From Symbiodinium natans (taxonomy: Eukaryota > Sar > Dinophyceae > Suessiales > Symbiodiniaceae), in assembly GCA_905221605.1 (NCBI GenBank), contig CAJNDS010002595.1, positions 112,001 through 176,000 on the forward strand: a stretch of 64,000 bases of DNA. Reading direction: 5' to 3'. The position numbers and the translations under genes are program-made. A model generated the notes under the pieces. It did not search any database. It was not told where the DNA came from and worked only from the letters and a program-made list of their open reading frames with translations. Below are positions 55,350 to 64,000 of the stretch, in pieces; the stretch's first letter is position 1; each line of letters opens with the position of its first letter.

Positions 55350-58300
55350 GTGCGGTACAGGGAGCTCTCTCACTGGCCTCTATGGGTCACTCGGAGGGTC
55401 GTCATCTCGAGCATCTCAGCCGCGGGGCCCAGGCCTCGGAGCACAGCCTGCAGCGTCTCAGCCCTGTGTGAGCCCCATGTGAGCCCATCTGAGCCCCCGA
55501 GCCATCAACCTCTGCAATGTCAACGAAATCGGCCTCGAGACCAGACATGGCCTGGACGACGTCAAATGGATGGTCCTCTCTAAGCTATGGTCCTATGTTT
55601 TCGGGGTGCCCCATAGAATCGTGGCCATACTCGTACAAGGAAGCAGACCTCATATCGCACGACGGCTTGGCCAGCTTGGCACATACAGAGTGATGACATC
55701 CTAGGCCAGCAAGCCATTTGCCAGGGCCTCGAAGACGGTGCGTCGAATTGCGTCAGCTCTGGCCGGCGCCTTTGCGAGAGAGATCTCACTTGTGCCGGAC
55801 AACGCACACCCAAAACCGTTTGCAGCTACTACAGCATTGGAACGAAGTAGCTGCGCTGGCGCTTGCATCAAAGAAACCCCATCGCACGGTGCGTGGTATG
55901 ATGTGCCGTGATTGTCATTGTCAGACACAACTCTTAAGGAGCAAACCGCAAGGTCCGCGCTTGAGCCCTTCGAACTCACGGCACTGCCGACGATGCAGCC
56001 CGCAGGCGGGCCTCGGCCACACCGTTACCTGGGACCTTCAAATACCTTAAGGCTTGCACCGCGGATGCACTGCTGATGCATCAAATCAGCTCAAGCTCCC
56101 AACTGGCTGTCTCGGTCGGATCCTCAGCAGCCACATGGCAAGAAGCACGTGCCCGAACACGCAGACATTCAAGGGCCAAGGCAGGAAGCTTAAACCGGGA
56201 AAGCATCAGCGCACAACAGCCCTCGCCGCGCACCTCGGCATCAAGTTGCCAGTGCATACCTCCGACCAGCCAAGCGCATTCTGCTGAGGGCTGCGCGAAT
56301 CCGTCACTCGAAGCGTCGAATGCGAAACAGCGTCCAGAACGCGAGAGTGGAGTGGATACACCGTATCGAGACCTAACTGAGCGGCAGGCACATCCCATAT
56401 GGCATCATCGGCAAAACACCAATGCAAAGCGGCAGAACTGCTATCCGAGATGCCACATCCGTGGTGAAAGGCACAAATGCACCCCCAGCGCCAGAGCAGA
56501 GTCGCAAGCCTGCCAAGGCTCAAGGCACCTTAAAGCTGCGCACATGGACCGAAACGCTTCTTCCAGCCCCTGGCCTGCAAGGCTTCAGCTGCAAGCGAGG
56601 CTGCTGCCAAGCCGCTGGCACTCTCCAAGCACACCTCTGCAGTGGCAAGCACTCGGTCCGCCTTTCTTCTCTGCGTTCTGACAGCTTTTGTGGCTGAGCC
56701 TTTGGCGAGTGATGAGGGCCCCCTGAGCCCTAGCATCATCGACATTCGGCTCGCCAGCGCCTCCTGCAGAGGGTTCGGAACTCACGCAGCACATGTCCAT
56801 CAAGACCACGGTCCAGCGTCCTGAGCACTGATCGGCTTGGCTTTGGGCCCATGCTCCCAATCAGCCCCGGATGGGCACGCGACATAAAGTCCGGAACTTC
56901 GCTGATTGCGTATCGGGTTCCCACCGTTCACGCCAGCACCTGGCAGTACCAGTCTGACCGGTTACGCTTTCATGACATGAGCCTTTCTTTCGTTTGCCCT
57001 CGCACCGGTTTCCATAGGTCAGGGCGGTCTCAGTCGGCATCATATTCGCCATTCGTGTGCCGCTTGCTCTCTTCTTCTTGTTACAGGAACAAGGTCTTCT
57101 TTACGCTGGATACTCTTGCATGCCTGCTCGCCTCACCCTCCTGCGGTTTTGAAGGTTGCAAGAGGGCCCACTTAAGACAGGTACTATGTCAGGCGAACTA
57201 GCTTCACCTGCGGAATGACTCACAAATGGCAGCCCAAGCTCGGGCACAGTCTCACATGGGCATGGGTACAAAAAAGATGGGGTTGATCTCCTTGCCACGC
57301 TTGGAATGGAGAAGATCAAGGGATTCTCACTGTTGGGTCTTGGGGGCTTGGCCTACCTGTCCACCACCCTATTTCGCAACCCGAACCCAATGCCGCTTGG
57401 AGACTTTCAAGCGCAATCCCCTCAACTGTCCGCCCTGCCCCACACGCCTGAACCGAACTTCAAGACTTCAAGACACTTGCCGGGCCGCTGCTTCCCCCTT
57501 CTCTCTCGGGCAGAAGGACAAAAAGTCTTGGACCCCTTGTTTCCAGTTTCTGCGTAGAGTCACGCGCCTCTTACAACAAGGAAAATCCACTGGTCAGATT
57601 CCGCAAGCAAACCGAGGAACAATGGAAGACGCAACCTGCGCCACTTCTTCTCTCTAGACTTTATGGACTTCCTGCCAGTTAGCACGCGGCCCTGGTGCCC
57701 TCGGGGTGTGTGAGCGGCACAGCGCCAAGCAATGATGGTTTCTGCTGCACCAAGCAGAAGCAGAACTCGGATGATAGCTACGCGTGGGACAAATCAAAAC
57801 TTGTGCAGCCTGGGCACTGTGCAGAATGGAGAAAGCAGCTTCGAGGCCCAAGCGTTGGTATGGATCGAGGTGCTGAGTTTCCTGCCCAGCGAACCCCATT
57901 TTTCAGCATCAGCAAGGTGCGTGTGAAAGCTGCTCAGCAAGCCCCAGATTTCCTCTGGCAACATGCTGAAGGTGCTGCTCGCAAACAGGTCCAAGCCGTC
58001 GATGAAAGCAGCATGTCGGCAACAAGATGTTCCTCTTTTCTGGCTGTTTGGGTCCGGATCGTACACCTGGGGATACGGAGACAGACGGGGCATACTAGCA
58101 GAAGTGCAGCCACATCGAAAAGAGACATGCAACATGCACAAAAAAATTGCATGTCAAAGCCCTGGCGGCCTCCGAGTGGTCCCAGCGTTGGAAGGGAACC
58201 TCCGTAGCAAAGTCCGCTGCGGCCACACCGGCCGTGCGACACCACGCATCCAACGTATCTGCCGAGGCTACCGAATCGCCCTTCCTTTTTATAGCGAAGA

Positions 58301-58350
58301 AACGCTCAATTGGTGGAAGGGGTGCCTGCCCGAGGGAAGCGGCCAGCAGC
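55350..58350 (-). CDS. Divergent ketosynthase (KS) domain protein
   Basis: Exons joined in phase follow a thiolase-fold KS. FATEVPFQRWDHSE (about 58170-58215) matches the EVPxxRWD element. 57953-58066 gives VYDPDPNSQKRG, RHAAFIDGLDLF and FSMLPEE. From 57881 comes TQHLDPYQRLGLEAAF, the DPQQRLLLE element. At about 56597-56660 VCLESASGLAAASLAAEAL aligns with the nucleophile region VDTACSSSLVALHLA. 56297-56385 gives LSRSGRCFAFDASSDGF, and from 56233 VRGEGCCALML. About 55740-55830 reads ANGFGCALSGTSEISLA, where EAHGTGTxLGDPxE is expected. If aligned correctly the nucleophile Cys is Ser and the first catalytic His is Asn, so it may be inactive. KS domains extend acyl chains in fatty-acid or polyketide synthesis; the product cannot be inferred. 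A segment of about 60 residues in the middle was not found. An exon at about 55505-55600 (EADFVDIAEVDGSG) may follow. Confidence 0.6.
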
Positions 58351-58399
58351 ACAGTTCACAGCCACCATGAGGCCGTTGTCATAGCTACGGCGGAGGTCC

Positions 58400-59540
58400 T
58401 GCCAGGCAGCACAGCGTCTCAAGGGCCCCCACGCGCACGAGCAACGCGCGACTACACACGGAAGGGTCCTTCCGCCAAGAAAAAGGAATGTCAAGGCCGA
58501 CGCAGTCCTCCTGCAAGCAACTGCACTTATATATGATCAGCGCTTGGAAACAGCAGCGATCAAACTGTTGCGCCAGGTCTCAAGTCTAACCCAACATAAC
58601 ACACAGGCAGTTCAGCCTACCTCGCTCAGCTTCTGCAGCCGGCAGCGCGTCCATTCATCCAGAGCACAAGCTGCTGGGCTGTGCCCTTGACCAGGCCAGA
58701 CTCTCCGAGCACTCGGCCTCCTTTCATCGTTCCCACATTATCATATTCACACTTCGGACCAATCCCCTGGACCCTCCACTGTGCTGCGCCTGCCCAAAGC
58801 AAAACATGTCATCACCAGGGAACCCGCGGGGGCATGCAGCTGCCGCGCGAGGAGCTCTGGGCGGAGGACCAAAGCGTGGCCTGCCTCAAGCTGCACCTGC
58901 CAGGTCAGCAAGCGGTGTGCGCACACGATCTGACGCAAAAAGCGGCCACAACTAATCGCCCCTCCGTGGCCTGCATGGGGTGCTTGGGGCTGCCTCCCTG
59001 GAACGTCCACAAGTCCAAAACGCCGCTTTGCGGACCCAAGTAGAATATGCTCAAAAGACGGTGTCGACGGAAAACATCGAGCCATCGCGATGCATCGATT
59101 TCTGAAAGGCTCGCTTCTTCCCCTTCAAGTTCACACCGTCTGTGAAGGATGACCGGCGTTTGTGCGCAGAATTCGAAAACACTGGCCATGTGCTGGGCCA
59201 CGCATGCACTGAGATCGAGAAGGTCCCGAGCCAGGTCCCAAAGGGGAAACTGGGTGGCAGCCTGCCATCTCCACATCAGCACACACGTAAGCGACATGAA
59301 GCCTCCCTAACACACATGGCTCATGCACAACCACGCCTGAGAAGCACCGGTAGGAAATTCGACGCCGACACCAAAGTCTGGGCCAAGCAGTCCCTGTGCG
59401 ACGATCTCGCTGGGCAGTTCGAACTCTTCTGTGGAGGCCGTTTCCTCAATCAGTGCATGCCGGTCATGATGAGTGTTTACAACCGGTTGCTTAAGACCAG
59501 GACCCTCCAAAACATGAAACGGCTCAGTGTTCAATCAATG
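58400..59540 (-). CDS. Unknown exon-like segments upstream of the KS gene
   Basis: The minus frame at 58905-59297 reads LWDLARDLLDLSACVAQHMA and EEASLSEIDASRWLDVFRRH. That at about 59310-59450 reads EEFELPSEIVAQGLLGPDFG. Both look like real protein and share the array's strand, so they may be upstream exons of the KS gene or a separate gene. I do not recognise the family. A plus-strand frame (59142-59921, 259 codons) overlaps them and is the longest plus ORF outside repeats, but it has no conserved content. Confidence 0.35.
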
Positions 59541-61440
59541 TCTCAATTGTCCAAAACGCTGATTAGAATAAGCCCCATGCAATTGCACACGAAGTTGCGT
59601 GAGCTTGCGCCAGTCTGCTTGCCGGAACCCGCGCTGGCAAAACACCTTTTGCCCGGAAGCTTCACACACGAGAACGCCATTCACAACTGTCCTCTCAAGT
59701 GCACAACGCGATGCAACGGTCAGTCTGGCACAATATCCGCTGAACTGGAGCCACCTCGCCTCGGCACTGATTTGTTTTCTTTCAGATCTTGCAACATGTG
59801 TCTGCACCCCCTCACCGGCGGCGCCATTCAATCGAGGACCTCGCTGCATCGTCTGCAGATGTTGCCTGCGATCCCTCCTTTGCACATTTGTTCTTGGTCA
59901 CTTCTAGTACTTCGCCACTAACGCCCCCCGTGCCTGTCTTTGCATGGTCCGGCATGGACCTTGCCTTCATCATGCCGTGAGCTGGCTCAGCCATGGCATG
60001 CCGATGTAACTTTTCAGCTGCGATATCAACGACTGTGAAGTACTTAACGCCACTAACGGGTTTCAATTCAACACAATGCGTGTTTGAACACAAACGTCTA
60101 CGTTTTGAGCCAGGGCATGGGAGCAAGCGGGGCGTGCAGCTCGCGAGCGAGGTCTCTAGAAAATCTCGGGTCGAAGTTCCTAACAACCCTGAAGTTTCGC
60201 AACATAACTTTGGAATTTGTTTGAAGATTTCCGACGTCAGCGAAAATTTCCGTGGCGTGGGGTGGCCCCAAAAGTCTAGGACCTTTAAGATGCTTGGTAA
60301 AAGCCGGCCGGAATGCACAAAAACCGCCGGGCCGAAGGTGCCTGGGTAGCATAAAGCAGGTGGGCCATGTAACTGCAACTACTTGGGATTGTAACAGAAA
60401 CCAGCCGGGCAACGAAACCGAAACCAGGCTCGGGCTTGCTGTAGGGGCAGGTGTAAGTGGCTGAAACCAAGCCACGGCAACTGTGCAGACGACTGGGCTC
60501 GCTCAAGCCTGACCCGTAAATAACTAGAGCGCAACGTCTTATGTTCGGATGACCAAAGAGATGTGGCAAGCTTACGGGTTTTGGGTCAATGGTTGAAGGT
60601 GGATCCCAAACTATGCCCATGCCACGAGAGCACCGATTACGCCTGCATGGTGCACCAGCCACCCAGAGCTTCATTTTTGGCTGGCAGCTAGCTCTTGAAA
60701 ATTGCCACCGCGCCGCGTTGCCGCCCGACTGGCCGAACCTCCCTTTTGGGTTTGAAGGGGCGCGCCAAAGCGCTTTGGCCAGCACCTGACCAACATTGCG
60801 ACGAACCCAACCCTAACCCCGAATGCCTGCTGGGTCACACCAGCACCTACCGTTCTCCCTACACTGCAAGTCTTGGTCCGGTTTAAAGTCGGTGGAAACA
60901 AGTGCTGCTAGCCTTGCTAGCCAGCCCTGGCGTCCGGCTGGAGCTGCGAAGCGGAGCGGAAGGAGCATATGTTTGTGGGGTCCTTGAATTGTTGGCGGTA
61001 TCCTCCTGTCCTCTCCTCGTCCGCTTTGTGAAAGAAACACTCGTGTTGTATGTCATATTCTTCTCATCCTTGCTTAACAAGACGGAGAACGTTCAATAGC
61101 TGTCCTCGCTGTCTCTGCCCGTTGTTGTGTTTTGCGAGAGACAAGCACAGGGGAGGACCGTTGCAACAAACTTGAGGGTGCCTGGAATATGCAGCTATCT
61201 CACCCTGTCCGTTGTTGAATTGAATATCGCACAAAACCGGAAATTCTACGTACATGTAGGTAGTACTATGGATTCTTCTGACTCGTATCCGGGCTATCCT
61301 TCATAGGATGGCAAAAACCAAAAATCTCCCCCCTCCCCGGCCTTGTGGCTCTGGCAGGCCGGCGGACTCTCGGGAACTGGGCTCCTGGAGAATCCCAAGG
61401 CACGTCATTCAGTGGACCAGAAGCTCAAAGTCTTCTTGGT

Positions 61441-61461
61441 TTAGGGTTTAGGGTTTAGGGC
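61441..61461. repeat. Short telomere-type run (TTTAGGG)3
   Basis: Three perfect tandem TTTAGGG units. Confidence 0.85.
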
Positions 61462-63397
61462 TTCATATCATAGTAAACTCCAGTACTTTAGTATATTCTA
61501 ACGTGCGATAGCACACTGGCGTGTTGCGCGTTCTACTTTGGAAATTTTTGCTCTGCAGAGCATTTACATTCCTGAAGCCAAGAATCTTTATTGCTAGTTC
61601 TGAATTAGAGTCCTGCACCCTATGTTGGGGCCATTCCATTACACTCTGACCAAGGTCCTTCAGGATAATAACCCCGGCGGCACTTCGCAACGAGCGTTGA
61701 CGATGTAGCGAAAAGCAATTTGGGCGGGGGTGGGGGCGGGGGGGCGGGCATCTTTGCCTGCTGAGCCACATGCTTGCCGCTGCTCTGCCCAGCTGGGCCT
61801 GTCGGAGGATACCAGGATCATACTTGCGGGGGTCTGAGAATAATTCGAAGGAGACTTCTGCTCCCGGAACGGTGCAAGAGGCTCCCAAAAGCACCAATTA
61901 AGAACTAGAAATGCGTATGGACGCATAGAGACTTATGCTCTCAGAAAAGGCAAACCCACCACCACCCCGAAAAAGAAACGAGACCAACCAACCACCAATT
62001 ATGAAATAGAATCGAATATGAAATCCAGGGTCCAGGAACCAATGCAAAACAAAACAAAACACAACGCAAAATTCGCATTCGGACGGCAGGAACGAAAGCT
62101 AGTGCAGTTGCTCGCGAAGCCACTCAGACTAACAGCAGTGACCGAGCAGGCAAGTGTGAGACCTGCCATCTACGACCGAGTGCACGGCCGGTCTACTCCT
62201 CGCCCATCACCCGCATCCCACCCCAGAGCAAGAAAGCCTAGACTATCCCCAAAGACTTTTTGGAATGATCCCCAGAGAATCCCCTGAGCATTACATGGCT
62301 TCGAGTTTGGAAATGCATTTAGCTCACCCGTGCATGGCTTCGACGTTGCGCTTGCAAATGTAGAAACGTCCCCACTCCCCCGCTGTAGGCCCCTAATTAC
62401 GGCACTAAAGCTTCAAGTTCGGCAGGAGAACTTCAGGCCTTAAGGCCCTAAAGGCTTGTGGCTTTAAGGGTCGTGGCTTCTGCCCAGCTAGACAGCTTCA
62501 AGCCTTCTGCCTTCAAAGGCTTCACCCTACCGCCTCCATCCAGATGAGGCCCATGCTCAGGCTGTCCGGAGTGTCCTGGCACGCAATTGCCCAATTCAGC
62601 CCAAAGCAACTTTAAAATTATGATCTTTCGCGATCTAAGTGCGGCACGCAAAAGAAAGTGCACTCGGACTCGGCAAAGTCCTTAAGCGACAGATCGATCA
62701 CGACGAAGACTTGAAGGCCAAGAAGCTGAGCCCAACGCGAGGGAAGGCGGACACGATATGTTGCTGTGCTCCCCCTGCCAGACATGCGTATTCTAAAGGT
62801 GTGTCTGGAGCCACTACCAGTAGGTGCCTGGGCACCCTCAAAGTGGATGAAGCTGTTGGCCGTTTCCATCCTGGATTGCAGGTCCCCCGGGTTTGCGGGC
62901 ATCATGTTATGGCCATCAACACCTGCCACAAAGGGCCGCGCTTCACGCGACGAACAGGAAGGAGGCTTAAAGCACGATTCGTCCTGAACAGGAAAAGCAA
63001 TGAAAAAGTTTGAACACTACAACAACACAAGTAACAAGCTCATGAACCCTATCTCTGTTTCGACTGAAATGTCCCGCCTCCACACGACGGCCTTTTCCGG
63101 TGACCGAGTGCTGCGAGCCAAACTGCATGAAGCAAGTAGCCATCGTTTCGTGTCTTGTCGGCCGGCATTCTGCGGGGGGGGGATGGCAAGTGTTCCGGGA
63201 CCAAGATCTTTTGCAAGAGTAGGCCTGCAATTTTGAATTGTCAGTACCGGATGGCACGCGCCATTAAGCCGCCTCTTTCTCTTTGATTTCTCTCGGGTCG
63301 AGTGTCTGACACCCAGAGAAATTCCTTGTATGTAATATTGCACTGGCGTTAGTTCATCCAGGGTCTATAATCACTGCGAATCGAGCTTGTTGGGGTG

Positions 63398-63442
63398 AAG
63401 AAGAAGAAGAAGAAGAATAAAAAGAAAAAGAAGAAGAAGAAG
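63398..63442. repeat. (GAA)n-type purine microsatellite
   Basis: Interrupted GAA/AAG repeats on the plus strand. The poly-Phe frame opposite is spurious. Confidence 0.9.
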
Positions 63443-63880
63443 AGGAAGTGGGCGATGACCTCCAGCTTACGAAACGCCCCTACCTGCAGTAGACCCCCCA
63501 TGTATAACGAAACTCCCTCATCGCTCTCTTGTCCTTCCCGACCCTTGAAACGTAACTCCCACCCTGGCGCGCGCAATAGGGATGGTCCCTCCCAAAGGCT
63601 CGCCCGGTAGGCAATGCCTCTCCTTGACGGTCGTCGGGAGAAAGCTGAGGTGACCACAGCAGATCGGTGAGTCCATGTATCAGTGAGGTCGGAGCACCAG
63701 TTTTTTCAAAAGGTGGTGTGGGTCCATTGTGCAATGTTTGCAAGTGTGTGACTGTGGAATCTGGTGTGTGGTCCGAGGTGTACAAGGGCAACACCAATTC
63801 AAGAAAGGGTATGACCCCCATGGAGCCTTGTCCCCCAGCCCCTACACGTCACGCATCTCCCCAACCGGAAACCTCCCTGA

Positions 63881-63907
63881 ACCCGCCCCCCCCCCCCCCC
63901 CCCCCCC
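63881..63907. repeat. Poly(C) run
   Basis: About 27 cytosines with no interruption. Similar shorter G/C homopolymers occur through the window (3903-3918, 11996-12012, 12226-12243, 37498-37518, 48917-48931, 50070-50082). Confidence 0.95.
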
Positions 63908-64000
63908 GCCCGCGTCGGCCATCCCCACAGGATCAACTTCAGGTGCCTCAGCTTCCTCGTGTATTCCCTCTTTTTTTTTTTCCTCGCACACTTTTTGCGC

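Larger units (their letters stand above)
59930..64000. other. Unresolved right end
   Basis: No domain-supported exon. Minus-strand segments VSFELFSDPRKYDPGILRQA (about 61800-61850) and the frame at 62618-62929 (ATYRVRLPSRWAQLLGLQVF) look weakly protein-like. Also present: a telomere-like run (61441-61461), a G-rich run (61719-61746), a GAA-rich tract (63398-63442) and a C run of about 27 (63881-63907). Confidence 0.4.

Noticed and set aside
59142-59921. 259-codon plus-strand ORF
   Set aside because: No conserved domain, opposite to all recognised genes, and it overlaps minus-strand segments with better protein character. Kept only as a note.

Overview
The window looks like nuclear DNA of a dinoflagellate, probably of the Symbiodinium/Suessiales type. 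Four things show this. (1) A tandem relic of the dinoflagellate spliced leader, reverse-complemented at 33881-33916, lies just before a retroposed gene. (2) Genes are split into many short exons (about 30-270 nt), and the exon joins that restore conserved proteins use GC-AG and apparent GA-AG introns as well as GT-AG. (3) Every recognisable gene is on the minus strand, a long polar array. (4) Gene density is low, with much microsatellite, minisatellite and homopolymer DNA. No bacterial, organellar, rRNA or tRNA gene was recognised. Most uninterrupted ORFs are chance frames or fragments, so the genes below were found by stitching conserved exons across introns. Exon edges are exact only where stated.

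Layout in coordinate order; all genes read right to left. 0.7-4.7 kb: exons of a coiled-coil protein. 5-7 kb: unassigned fragments. 7.5-17 kb: a large protein with repeated fibronectin-type-III-like modules. 17.7-18.0 kb: minisatellite. 18.9-21.7 kb: BCD1-like HIT zinc-finger protein (box C/D snoRNP assembly). 23.0-23.9 kb: NFU/NifU-like iron-sulfur scaffold. 26.3-26.6 kb: Kelch fragment. 29.6-30.5 kb: about 1 kb of (ACT)n. 32.2-32.6 kb: putative Sm-like protein. 33.1-33.9 kb: chimeric retrogene, spliced-leader relics plus ubiquitin start plus retroelement-like tail, next to degenerate telomere-like repeats. 34.4-34.8 kb: minisatellite; 35.0-35.2 kb: second (ACT)n block. 35.3-36.2 kb: protein with a putative-Ig (He_PIG-like) domain. 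37-38.6 kb: microsatellites. 38.9-40.3 kb: second Kelch protein. 41.6-52.0 kb: RAD16-like SNF2/RING DNA-repair ATPase, apparently with an N-terminal PARP-type zinc finger. 52.9-54.0 kb: protein with a starch-binding-like (CBM20/48-type) motif. 55.3-58.4 kb: divergent ketosynthase. 58.4-64 kb: unresolved.

The recognisable genes are unrelated housekeeping functions (snoRNP assembly, Fe-S biogenesis, nucleotide-excision repair) mixed with accessory domain proteins. What they share is orientation, not a pathway. This fits dinoflagellate polycistronic transcription resolved by spliced-leader trans-splicing. The most unusual item is the retrogene at 33.1-33.9 kb: the tandem relic structure implies two rounds of mRNA retroposition, and its coding frame joins the first 17 residues of ubiquitin to a retroelement-like segment.
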